A stretch of 57,494 nt of DNA from Frankia sp. AgB32 (GTDB lineage: Bacteria; Actinomycetota; Actinomycetes; Frankiales; Frankiaceae), in NCBI RefSeq assembly GCF_023243045.1, contig NZ_JALKFX010000035.1, positions 1-57,494 of the forward strand, written 5' to 3'. Made by a program: the position numbers and the translations under genes. How positions within the stretch are numbered: position 1 is the first letter of the stretch; every line of letters starts with the position of its first letter. Under the pieces are notes generated by a model. That model saw nothing but the letters and a program-made list of their open reading frames with translations, did not search any database and had not been told where the DNA came from. Below are positions 15,918 through 25,612 of the stretch, one piece after another.

Positions 15918-17939
15918 ATGCCGCTTTCCTCAGCCCGGCTCCTCATCGCGCTCCTCATGCACGAACAACACCGTGTCGAGCCTGCCTGGGTGCCTGTGCG
16001 GTACCCGATCCCGCCGGCCGGCGAGCGGCATCTCGTCCGGGCGGCCGTCGCCCTCGCCGCCGGGCGGCCCAAGGGCGCGCTGCGCGAGTTGCGCCACAGC
16101 GAACACGACCGTGCCGACGCCGACCAGGCCGCCGCGCACGAAGCGCTGTTCCTGGCGGCACTCGCGCTCGACCTGAACTGGGCCCCGGACGATGCGGGCC
16201 TCGCCCGCCCCTGGCCCGGCGGCTCCACCGGAGCGGGAGAGACCCCACTGACCGCCTGGACGGCGCGCGCGGTGCATCGACAACGAGCGGATCTCCTCGA
16301 ACCCACCACGGCGGTCATCTGCGTCCTGGCAGCCGAGGTCATCCCCTGCGTGCGGATGGCCCGGGCGCGGTTGCTCGACGATCCGCCGCCCCACGGTCGG
16401 ATGGCTCGGCTGGCCCCGCGTGAGCTGCCCGCAGGCCGCGCGGCCGGGCCCCCTCGTCCCGCGCTGCCGGTCCCGGCCGCCGGCCCGGACGCCGCCGCCC
16501 GCACGTCACCCGCCGCGATGGCCGTCTGGACCGCTGTCGGACCCGCCGCCGAAGCCAAGGACCGCCGGCCCGATCACGGCGTGGCCCACCGCGCCGACCG
16601 TCCGCCGCGCACGGCGGCCCGGCACGCGCGGGTCGCGTCACCCCGCGCGGTCGCCGAAACCCCGGCTGCGGCCCTCGTCGCCGACCCGAGCCGGCCGTGG
16701 GCGGCGACCATGCCGATCCTGTTCGGCTGGACCGGTGCCGCCGGCCTCGTCCGGCATGCCGGCGGCGGGCATGGTTCACTGCGTGCGGGCCTGCGTGCTC
16801 GTCCGCGCGGCGGTCTCCTGCCGATCGACCAGCACGCCCCGGTGCAGCCACCGGCACCGGCCGCGCCGACGGCGTCGGTGCGGCCCGCCGTGCCGGAACC
16901 ATCCACCACACCCGTCGAGCCCGCGACGCCGGGCAGACCAGCCGAGACTGTCGAGCCAGCGGAACCTGCGGAGGAGACGGCTACAGGCGGCCGCATGCCG
17001 TCGGTGCTGGTGCCGGCCGTTGCTGCCGGGGCAGGCGCCGCTGCGGCCAGCGCGTCGACGACCGGCGCGGCGTTCGTCTCCGGGTCAGGCAACGTCGTGG
17101 TCGTCGCCAGTCAGCCTGATGTCGGCTCCGCGGTGGCGATCGTGGACGGGACGGCGGACCCGAGCATCCCGCGAGCCGAGGACCGCCTGCTACACAGCCC
17201 GGAGGCGACCGGCGACGCGCTCGCGGTGGCGGACGCGTTCGTCGCCAGGCTCGCGGAACTTCCCGTCCGACAGGCCAGCGCCTATGCCCAGATCCTCCGG
17301 GCGGACCTGCTGTTCCGCGCGGGCCAGGAGGCCGGGGCCGGGCGAGCTCTGGACACGGTGGAATCAGCGGGAGACGCCGACGACGCCACGCTGGCACACG
17401 CCGCGCTGGTGCGGGGTGACTGGGCCGGTTTCCCGGACGGCGGGGCGCTGACACTGGGGCGCCGCTGGGACGGCATGCTGATTCCCGCCCTCCGGCCAGC
17501 CTATCGAGACCGAGCCGAAGAGCTGTGGCGACGATCGCTGGCCGCCTACAGCCGCATCAGGTCCGACGCCGGGCGGGCTGCCGGGCTCATCCGCCTCGCC
17601 GAGGCTCCCACGGCGACCGACCGCCCGATGCTGCGGCGCGCCCGGGTCGACGAGGCGGCGCGGCGCGCGCTGGCCGCCGGCAACGACGCGCTCGCCTGGA
17701 CCGCGCGCCTACACAGCCTGATCGAGCGGGCGCGCACCGGCGAGGCGTCGGCGACCGAGGTGAGCACCCTGATGGCCGCCCTCACGGAATGGAGCCGCTT
17801 CGATGGCAGCACCAGCTACGGCCGAGGGCTGCGGCACCTGCTGGCGCACGCGTCCGGTAGCGCACAGCACCTCGGTAGCGCACAGCACCTCGGTAGCGCA
17901 CAGCACCTCGGTAGCGCACAGCACCTCGGCGCACGCTGA
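15918..17939 (+). CDS. Hypothetical protein with helical-repeat ends and Pro/Ala linker
   Basis: A 673-residue protein from ATG 15918 (GAAGGA nine bases upstream). Residues 1-165 are helical, with paired Ala/Leu/Arg helices (LVRAAVALAAGRPKGALRELRH). Residues about 165-355 are a low-complexity Pro/Ala/Arg linker. A hydrophobic Ala/Gly stretch near 358-385 (VLVPAVAAGAGAAAAS) could be one membrane helix. The C-terminal 270 residues look like TPR-type helical pairs (AVADAFVARLAELPVRQASAYAQILRADL). The end consists of four exact copies of GSAQHL. I recognise no family. It ends 40 bases from the convergent EAD1-cyclase gene, and tetratricopeptide-like partners are common next to EAD proteins, so a functional link is possible but unproven. 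Confidence 0.7.
   Translation: MPLSSARLLIALLMHEQHRVEPAWVPVRYPIPPAGERHLVRAAVALAAGRPKGALRELRHSEHDRADADQAAAHEALFLAALALDLNWAPDDAGLARPWPGGSTGAGETPLTAWTARAVHRQRADLLEPTTAVICVLAAEVIPCVRMARARLLDDPPPHGRMARLAPRELPAGRAAGPPRPALPVPAAGPDAAARTSPAAMAVWTAVGPAAEAKDRRPDHGVAHRADRPPRTAARHARVASPRAVAETPAAALVADPSRPWAATMPILFGWTGAAGLVRHAGGGHGSLRAGLRARPRGGLLPIDQHAPVQPPAPAAPTASVRPAVPEPSTTPVEPATPGRPAETVEPAEPAEETATGGRMPSVLVPAVAAGAGAAAASASTTGAAFVSGSGNVVVVASQPDVGSAVAIVDGTADPSIPRAEDRLLHSPEATGDALAVADAFVARLAELPVRQASAYAQILRADLLFRAGQEAGAGRALDTVESAGDADDATLAHAALVRGDWAGFPDGGALTLGRRWDGMLIPALRPAYRDRAEELWRRSLAAYSRIRSDAGRAAGLIRLAEAPTATDRPMLRRARVDEAARRALAAGNDALAWTARLHSLIERARTGEASATEVSTLMAALTEWSRFDGSTSYGRGLRHLLAHASGSAQHLGSAQHLGSAQHLGSAQHLGAR
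17856..17927 (+). repeat. Four perfect 18-bp tandem copies
   Basis: GGTAGCGCACAGCACCTC is repeated four times head to tail, in frame, just before the stop of the 673-residue gene. It adds GSAQHL units to the protein end. Perfect identity points to a recent slippage expansion. Confidence 0.97.
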
Positions 17940-17979
17940 CCGGTCGATGGGCCCTCAGGCCGGGCGCAGCACCGGACCG

Positions 17980-18960
17980 TCAGGATTCGCGGCCGGGAAA
18001 CGGCGGCGCCTCACCGGAGCCGGGAGCGGACTCGCGCTCACCGTCCACGGGCGGGTACGCCGAATGCCCAGGCAGGGACACCCAGGCACTGCCGGAGAAC
18101 TTGGTGCCGACCGTCAGCGTGAGCTCGCGGAAGTGGCTGGGTTCCAGATCGCGGAGATGTTCGGCGACAGTGGCCCGGTAGAACTCCGGGGACAGTGCCA
18201 GCACGAGATCCGCATTCGGGTAGCGCTCCAGGAGTTCGCGCACCGGCTCCGCATCGATGAGGCGGGCGGCGACCACCACGGCGTCCCCCGCCGCGCCGTC
18301 CCCGTCAGGGATCACGTCGCCCTGGTGCAGCGACATTCGCAGCCGCAGCCGCGCGTTCTGGCGAGCCGCGTTGAACTCCCGCTGGGCGATCCGCAGCTCG
18401 CGGACGAAATCGCTGGCGAGCCGGGCCTTCTCCACCGTCCCGTCGACGGCGACCAGACAGCCGTCGCCGTGGTCCTGGCGCAGCAGAACCAGGTCATCGA
18501 CCAGTCCGACGCTCTGCATCGCATGATCCACGATGCCCCGCAGACCGTTGCGCCAGTCGATCTGAGCAAGCATGCCGTTCTTGCTGTAGCCACGGGCGTC
18601 GAGGCAGAACAGGCTCGCATGGCGCGGCTGGCCAGCCGGTGCCCATCCGCCCACCCGGACAGAGCGGGCGGCGACGCGCGAATCCAGCTCCGTTCGCTGC
18701 GCCGGACCGGCCGCGGTGAACACCGCATTGGCGGGATATCGCTTCGCCGCGGCGGCAAGGATCCGAACCCGGCCCTCGAGGAGCAGACCCTCGTTGAGTT
18801 CGGCGGAAACCTCGGACCAGAACTCGTCGGGCGAGCCGGTGAACACCGGCGCCCGGCCCCGGGACAGCCCGGCCTGCTCCAACAACTGGATGGCGCTGGT
18901 CCGCGTGCAGAAGGTGCGCGACAGCGCCTCGATCTCCCGCTCGCTCAGCCTCTGCGTCAC
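17980..18960 (-). CDS. EAD1 domain fused to a class III nucleotide-cyclase-like domain
   Basis: A 326-residue protein from the GTG at 18960 (GGGGGAA five bases upstream). Residues 4-82 match effector-associated domain 1: LSEREIEALSRTF, the LLEQAGL turn, SPDEFWSEVSAEL, and RVRILAAAAKRYPAN. EAD1 is an adaptor helical domain of actinobacterial conflict and signalling systems. Residues about 115-300 follow the class III adenylate/guanylate cyclase plan: LDARGYSK (metal Asp near 121), DHGDGCLVAV (second Asp near 166), LRMSLHQGDV and GDAVVVAARLID. Both metal Asp positions are kept. The Asn usually found in the VN-AAR motif is Val, so catalysis is uncertain. It may make or sense a nucleotide signal and recruit an effector through EAD1; no second EAD1 gene is in the window. 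Confidence 0.8.
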   Translation of the reverse strand: MTQRLSEREIEALSRTFCTRTSAIQLLEQAGLSRGRAPVFTGSPDEFWSEVSAELNEGLLLEGRVRILAAAAKRYPANAVFTAAGPAQRTELDSRVAARSVRVGGWAPAGQPRHASLFCLDARGYSKNGMLAQIDWRNGLRGIVDHAMQSVGLVDDLVLLRQDHGDGCLVAVDGTVEKARLASDFVRELRIAQREFNAARQNARLRLRMSLHQGDVIPDGDGAAGDAVVVAARLIDAEPVRELLERYPNADLVLALSPEFYRATVAEHLRDLEPSHFRELTLTVGTKFSGSAWVSLPGHSAYPPVDGERESAPGSGEAPPFPGRES

Positions 18961-19158
18961 GAGTTCCCCCGAACCGGTGTGCGGTCTCCGACCGAACCCG
19001 GCCTTGGCCGTGACACAGCCGGGACGGTGACCGGGGATCATTCTAAACCCGGGGTGGGAGGGCCGGCCCGGGACTTCCCGAGAGCCGGTCGAGGAGTGCT
19101 CGCCCGCGCGAGCGGGACCGCCGCGGCGACATTGCGCCGCCGCGGCTGTCGAGTCAGC

Positions 19159-20265
<1,107 letters not shown>

Positions 20266-20423
20266 CTAGTCCGACAGCCCTCCGCAAGGGGTGCTGTGTG
20301 AGGCCGGAGCCGCTCACAGATTCCAGCTCGCCGCCGCGCGGGCCCGTCCACGTGCGCGAATCCCCTCATCGGCGCTGGCGAACGCCCATCCGAGCCGGTC
20401 CGGCTCCCCCGGCGGTGCCGGTT

Positions 20424-21677
20424 CTACTGGCTGATCTCGGTGCCGCAGCGGGGCGCCGGCCGGATCAGGTCGAAGCCCTTCGCGTCCGCGTTGACCCGGA
20501 GGAAGGTGTAGCAGCGGTTGACCTTGCCGCCGTCCGACGAGAAATCGATCGGGGCGGGCAGCAGCCCGTCCGCGTCGTAGCCCTTCGTCGCGCGCAGAAG
20601 CCGGACGACCGCCGCCCGACTCGGGCACGGCCCGGCGGCGGCGAGGCCGGTCAGGAACAGGTCCGTCGAGATCCAGCCCGCCAGCGCGGACTGCTGGGCC
20701 GGCGGCGAGATCTCCGGCGCGTAGGTGCGCATGGCGGCGAGAAAACGCTGGTGCGCCGGAGTGTCCACCTCGAACGGCTGGTAATCGACAAACGTGTAGA
20801 GACCGGCAAGCACCGGGCCGAAGAGCCGCAGCAGCCGCTGGTCGTAGCTGACCGGCGAAAGGATGACCTTCAGGTTCGCCCGGGCGGCCCGGGCACCGAC
20901 CACCACCTGGCCGAAAGCCGCGCCGGTCACCGTGCCCACCAGGACATCCGCTCCGCTGGCGAGCACCTTCCGGCCGATCCCCGCCACATCGATCGGTCCG
21001 GTCGCGTCGACCCGGCCCACCACCGGGATCCCGGCCGCCTGCAGGCTCACCGCCAGCTTGTCGGCCAGCGCCATCGAGGTCGCCGAGAACCCCGACTGCG
21101 CGATCACCGCACGGTGGCCACCGCGCTCGGCGACAAAGTCACCCCAGACAGTCACCGAGGGACCGTCGGACACCAGGTTCGAATAGCTGAACATGTTGTC
21201 GTTTTGCGTCCAGACGGCTTCCAGCGCCGGGCCGACGACCGGCACCCCCACGGAGTGCAGGAAGGCCGCGGAGCCGCTGGCCACCGCGGAGGACTCGAGG
21301 AGGCCGAAGTCCCGGTCGTCGTTGACGAGAGTGCGCGCGGCGGCGTCATTGCCGGCGGGGCTGGAGGCGTCGTCGCGCCAGGTGTAACGGATCTGGCGGC
21401 CGTTCACGCCCCCCGCAGCGTTGGCTACGCCAAGCCGGGCGTCGACGCCGGCCCGGAACGGCAGGAACAGCGAGGCCGAGTTCCCGGTGTCCGGGTAGAG
21501 CAGGCCGAGGCGGATCGCATCCGCATTCACCCCCGGTTCGGCGCAGGTGGGCGCCGCCGACCGGCCATCGCTGGACACGCGGCAACCCACGAGGGCCACG
21601 GCCATCGCCACAGACGCCAGTCCGGCCAGTGCGGCCCTGGCGCCACGCCGTCGGCGCGATCCGGCGTGCGAGGCCAT
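20424..21677 (-). CDS. Branched-chain amino-acid-type ABC substrate-binding lipoprotein
   Basis: A 417-residue periplasmic-binding-protein-type I lipoprotein. ATG 21677 follows GGGGAG. A twin Arg-rich N-terminus and membrane segment end in the lipobox VALVGC near residue 33. The Leu/Ile/Val-binding fold follows (IRLGLLYPDTGNSASLFLPFRAGVDARLGVANAAGGVNGRQI, then VVGPALEAVW). Such proteins capture amino acids, amides or aromatic compounds for Liv-type transporters. No permease is adjacent, so it is either an orphan receptor or serves the Liv system at 40-44 kb. That link is inference. Confidence 0.9.
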   Translation of the reverse strand: MASHAGSRRRRGARAALAGLASVAMAVALVGCRVSSDGRSAAPTCAEPGVNADAIRLGLLYPDTGNSASLFLPFRAGVDARLGVANAAGGVNGRQIRYTWRDDASSPAGNDAAARTLVNDDRDFGLLESSAVASGSAAFLHSVGVPVVGPALEAVWTQNDNMFSYSNLVSDGPSVTVWGDFVAERGGHRAVIAQSGFSATSMALADKLAVSLQAAGIPVVGRVDATGPIDVAGIGRKVLASGADVLVGTVTGAAFGQVVVGARAARANLKVILSPVSYDQRLLRLFGPVLAGLYTFVDYQPFEVDTPAHQRFLAAMRTYAPEISPPAQQSALAGWISTDLFLTGLAAAGPCPSRAAVVRLLRATKGYDADGLLPAPIDFSSDGGKVNRCYTFLRVNADAKGFDLIRPAPRCGTEISQ

Positions 21678-21883
21678 GACGCTCCCCACGGGGACCACGC
21701 TAGGCACCCGATCAGCCGCGATGGCGGTAATCGGTAGATTTTGTGAGATTGCCGCGCAGCGGGCAACGCACGGGCCCGTCTCGTCGTCGCCGTCGCCCTA
21801 CGACGAGACGAGGGGGCCACCCCAACCCTGGGGACGAGGTCGGGGCCGGCCCGCTGACCGGTGGCGCGGGAGGTTCGTCGCGG

Positions 21884-22279
21884 TCAGAACGCGGCAGCCG
21901 CCGCCCGGGCGATCGCCTCGTCGTGGGGAGTGGGGCCGCCGCTGACCCCGACCGCACCGACGATCAGCCCGTCGCGCCGCAACGGCACCGCACCGGTGAG
22001 GCCGGAGCCGGGTTGGGCTGGCACGACGTCCCACTCCCCGTCACCGGGGCCGCCGCCGGCGTGGTTCACCAGGCGGGCCGGCAGGGCGGCGACCCGCGCC
22101 GCGCAGGCCCGCTCGACCGAGATGTCGGCAGTCCGCAGCCGGGCATTGTCCATGCGGACGTGCGCCACCAGAATTCCGGCGTGATCGACGACAGCGATGT
22201 TAACCGGTTGACCGAGGTGAATCGCATACCTTTCCCCGGCGGCGATGATCCGACGGGCATCCTCGAGCGATACGGTCAT
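21884..22279 (-). CDS. GlcG/HbpS-family protein
   Basis: A 131-residue member of the GlcG/HbpS (DUF336) family. ATG 22279 with GGGGAG eight bases upstream gives MTVSLEDARRIIAAGERYA. The family core follows: PVNIAVVDHAGILVAHVRMD, TADISVERACAARVAALP, and the ending VGAVGVSGGPTPHDEAIARAAAAA. Relatives bind heme or act as accessory subunits in oxidative-stress sensing or propanediol use. No HbpS partner kinase (SenS) is adjacent. Longer frames to 22624 lack a ribosome site. Confidence 0.88.
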   Translation of the reverse strand: MTVSLEDARRIIAAGERYAIHLGQPVNIAVVDHAGILVAHVRMDNARLRTADISVERACAARVAALPARLVNHAGGGPGDGEWDVVPAQPGSGLTGAVPLRRDGLIVGAVGVSGGPTPHDEAIARAAAAAF

Positions 22280-22703
22280 CCGCGACTCTCCCCATAAAGC
22301 GGCGTTCCGGTGCGCCTGACCATAGGCCCACAACGACTGTCTGGTGGTGTTAGGCGCGCCGCAGACCAACCGTCGCGCATGCCGGTTCCCCGTGGGGGCG
22401 GCAGCACACACAAGGACACATGAAGCCCAGACCCGGGGCCGCGCTGGCACCCTTGGCTCACCGCCACGGCCCCCCGCCGAGGGCGGCGGGCGCAGCCCGG
22501 AAAGACCCACCCGGTGGCCGAGGCGCCAGGTCGCGGCGTCCCGCGGGGTCCTCCGGGCTGCGCCGAAGCGGCCGCGGCGGCGACCGCCGGCCGCCGCCGT
22601 GCCGCCGTCCCGCGCCGGGGCCACGCCGACGGCGGGTGGACACCTCGACCGACCCGCGACGCTGCGGGGCGGCCGAGGTGGGATCCAGCGCCGGCCGGCC
22701 CGT
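22280..22703. other. Intergenic region, nothing recognised
   Basis: 424 bases upstream of the GlcG/HbpS gene and downstream of the unknown gene at 22704. It is GC-rich, with Arg/Pro-type frames on both strands that look like composition artefacts. A promoter for the GlcG/HbpS gene is expected near 22300-22350. Confidence 0.5.
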
Positions 22704-23420
22704 TCAGGCCGCGGCGGCCAGCGGGAGCACCACCCTCGGGAAGCGGTGGACCAGGCGGGTGGTCAGCGGCCCGCCGTCGAGCATGTCGGTCAGCACCCCG
22801 GCTAGGCGCTGGTCCAACCGGCCCAGCCGCTGCAGCCCGCGCAGCCGGAGCAGGCCCGGCAGGTGCGCTTCGATGGCCCGCTGGTCAGGGCGCGCCGCGC
22901 CGTCCAGCCAGCTGTCGAACTGGTCGATGGTCATGATCTCCCAGACGACCGTGTCGGCGACCGCGCCCGTGCCGTCCGTGATGGTGACCAGATGGGGGAT
23001 CCGGACCAGGTCGGCGAAGCCCCGCAGATCCGGGCGCAGGCCAGCCGTCACCACGTTGTTGCCGATCCTGGTGTCGACCCCGGCGGCCGGCCGCCGCAGG
23101 ACGTTGCGCAGGTGCGACGCGAAAGCCAGCGCGAGCGCGCTACGCCCGGGCGGGCTGGCATGAGCGTGCAGCACGATCGCGTCCACCCCCGGCGCGCGCA
23201 CCCGCTCGGCGGCGGCCCGGACCAGCCAGGCCGGCTCCACCAGCACGAACCCGACCTGGGCCCGCCGTCGTTCCGCGCTCGCGTCGCCGCTGGCGGCGGG
23301 CGCCGGCACACCTGGGTTCTCGCGGGTCCACTGACAGGTGATCAGTCCATCGGCGCCGGGCAGGGAGAGCAGGGGGAGATCCCCGGAGCTGAAGATCCGT
23401 TCCGCAGGGGGGGAGGTCAT
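22704..23420 (-). CDS. Hypothetical protein, family not recognised
   Basis: A 238-residue soluble protein from ATG 23420 (GGAG five bases upstream). An upstream extension to 23639 is open but lacks support. An N-terminal mixed region (IFSSGDLPLLSLPGADGLITCQW) is followed by Ala-rich helices. A strand-rich centre, DLVRIPHLVTITDGTGAVADTVVWEIMTIDQFDSWL, looks like a folded core. The Leu/Arg-rich C-terminal helices (LLRLRGLQRLGRLDQRLAGVL) could form a coiled coil. No catalytic motif or signal peptide is visible. Codon use is normal for the window, so it is probably a true gene. Confidence 0.65.
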   Translation of the reverse strand: MTSPPAERIFSSGDLPLLSLPGADGLITCQWTRENPGVPAPAASGDASAERRRAQVGFVLVEPAWLVRAAAERVRAPGVDAIVLHAHASPPGRSALALAFASHLRNVLRRPAAGVDTRIGNNVVTAGLRPDLRGFADLVRIPHLVTITDGTGAVADTVVWEIMTIDQFDSWLDGAARPDQRAIEAHLPGLLRLRGLQRLGRLDQRLAGVLTDMLDGGPLTTRLVHRFPRVVLPLAAAA

Positions 23421-23651
23421 GGTGTCTCCGGTCCGGGGGGCCGACGAACACGCGAAGGTGACCGCTGACCGCTGGGGCAGGCTGGTACGGGAGGCGACCG
23501 AGCGGTCGCCGTCGTGCCGCGTGTCCATCCGATCCGGCAGCCCGAGGGCGACGGGGACGGCGTCGGTTCGCGGGGCGGCGGCCTTCGCGGTCACCGAGGG
23601 GGCCCGCGAGGAGGAAATGACCGGAGTCAGCATGACCATGTCTAGGGATGG

Positions 23652-23888
23652 CTACTGCAGGAGGTTGTCGAAGTCGCCGTCTTTGGCGCCGAGTATCAGC
23701 GCCTCGATCTCGGCCCGGGTGTAGACGAGGGCGGGTCCGTTGGGGTGTCGGGAGTTGCGCACGGCGACCTCGTCGCCCGGGAGCTTCGCCATCTCGACGC
23801 AGTTGCCCTGGGAGTTGCTCCGCCGGCTCTTCTGCCAGGTCACCCGTTCCAGCGCCGTCGCCGGCATGCCGCTGTAAATCTTGCCCAT
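23652..23888 (-). CDS. DUF397 protein
   Basis: A 78-residue DUF397 protein. ATG 23888 follows GGGAGAG. The core WQKSRRSNSQGNCVEMA, EVAVRNSRHPNGPALVYTRAEIEALI is typical. These small proteins are usually encoded beside an XRE/DUF5753 regulator in sporulating actinomycetes and act as its partner. Here the nearest such regulator starts 1.7 kb away on the other strand (25613), an unusually large gap. Confidence 0.93.
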   Translation of the reverse strand: MGKIYSGMPATALERVTWQKSRRSNSQGNCVEMAKLPGDEVAVRNSRHPNGPALVYTRAEIEALILGAKDGDFDNLLQ

Positions 23889-25612
23889 GCGCTCTCCCGA
23901 AGCCCGAGGGGCCGCGCCGCGACAGCCCTCATCCCACGCAGCCCGCCTGTCGCACCGCCGCGCTGCGATGGACACCTCGTCGATCATCTCGGAGTGATCC
24001 CCGACATCCCGCCCGAAGATGACCGCGTGTGCGCCTGCACGAACTTCGGCTCACGATACAGCACGGTCAGGTGCACGTGCATCAAGCGGGTCGCATGTGC
24101 GTGCCACAACCTCACGTGCGATTGTCGACGGCGATCGGACATCCCACCTGGCCGCGGCCTACCTGCCGGTACCGTCGCGGACCGCACACCCACGGGGGGC
24201 GCATGCCGACGGATGGCAACCGCCACGCGGGCGGGCCCGACAGGCGAGCGGGCATGCCACGCGGGCACGACAGGCGGGCACCGAACGCGGGCCCGGCGTC
24301 CGGGCGCCGCGCGGACGGGGGTCGGACCGCGCCCGAGCGCCCCCGGCCCGGGCATGCACCCGGGGCGCCGTCCGCGCGGCGCCAGCCTGTGGACGGCGGT
24401 CGGGTTGGACGGCGCGCTGCCGGGCCTCCCCCTCCCCGACCGAATGGCACTCTTCGGGGCCCGCAAGACGGTCATGTAGCCCAAAGAGGTGGTAATTCAC
24501 CATATTCATTCGGCTCAAGTGGGATGAAACACGACGTTGATGGCCAACTCCCCGCGCCGGGTGTCTTGGACAAAGACGGCGGATAGGGCGTCAAAGTGCG
24601 CGAATAGGCCGCGGTCACCCCCGGAAACGCGCCCTCCCCGGTACCCGCGGGTCGACCGTTCGGGGGGACCCGTAAGGTGCAAAACTCACAGGCGCGGGCA
24701 GGCCGGGTCTCCCGCCACAGGGGCGGCGCAGGCCGTCTCGAGGAGGAGTGGAGACAGCGCGGGGAAAAGCAACGGAGGCCCATCGTCGGGCCACAGATGG
24801 CGCGTTCGCACCACGTAGCCTCTCGACGGCGGCACCCCACGACCACGGATCGGACGCGAGTTCCACTCGAGGCGCCCGCGACCCGTGTGCAGACCTGGCG
24901 GCGGACCGGCCGCACCGACCATCGGCACCCCGCCGCCGACGGCCACGCGAACCGGTCGCATTCACCCAAGTGGGCGTTCCGGCGCCGCTCCTCGCCGGCC
25001 GCGTCGGGTGAAATCAGACCGACGCACGCGGACTGCGGTCGAGCGCCACCGCGCACGCCTGCGCGGTGGACCCACCCGGGGTGGTCGACCCGAGACGGCG
25101 CAGAAAAATCAACATCGACACGCTGACCGCGACCAGCACGTCGGCCACCGGCGGTGGGCAGTGGGCGAGCACGTCGCCTCGTGGGCGGCGGGTCGCGCGG
25201 CAACGAGACGGATGGGCGACGGCAACGCGGGCGCGATGGCAACGCAGGCGCGATGGCACGGAGGGAGGGCGAGAGAGGTGAGGACGTACGGAAGGGAACT
25301 GCCGCGCGGGCCGCGGACCGGACGGAGTTCCGTTCACGCTCGCCTGGATCGATCGACTTCCGCGCCATCGGAAACAGAACGGAAGTCTTGCATCACACCG
25401 AGCCACGACCAGACCTCGGTCGCCCAGACTGGATGTCTAACCGGGCCAGTAAGTGGACACCCGCTTCCCGCACTCTCCGTGAGCGAGTATATAAATAACC
25501 CTTACCGCGCTAAAGAAGCGACACCCACTCGGACATGAGAACCAGAGACGTAACCGGATCCAGAAGATCAGATGTCATACTCTTGCGTTGACCGATGGCG
25601 AGGGGGCCGACC
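23889..25612. other. 1.7-kb region with no convincing gene
   Basis: Open frames exist on both strands (for example 24472-25368 on minus). Their products are Arg/Pro/Ser/His mixtures without a fold pattern or ribosome site, and strands overlap freely. Codon-position GC bias looks weak. Local repeats include two near copies of GCAACGCRGGCGCGATGG at 25219-25255. The AT-rich stretch 25486-25502 contains TATAAATAA and may be promoter DNA for the regulator at 25613. The region could be decayed genes or carry a non-coding RNA. Confidence 0.5.

Noticed and set aside
15731-16558. 275-codon minus-strand frame
   Set aside because: Antisense to the start of the 673-residue gene, which has a good ribosome site. 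The product is Ala/Arg/Ser-rich without motifs.
24472-25368. 298-codon minus-strand frame in the gene-poor region
   Set aside because: No ribosome site, Arg/Pro/Ser-rich product without structure, and equally long frames on the other strand.
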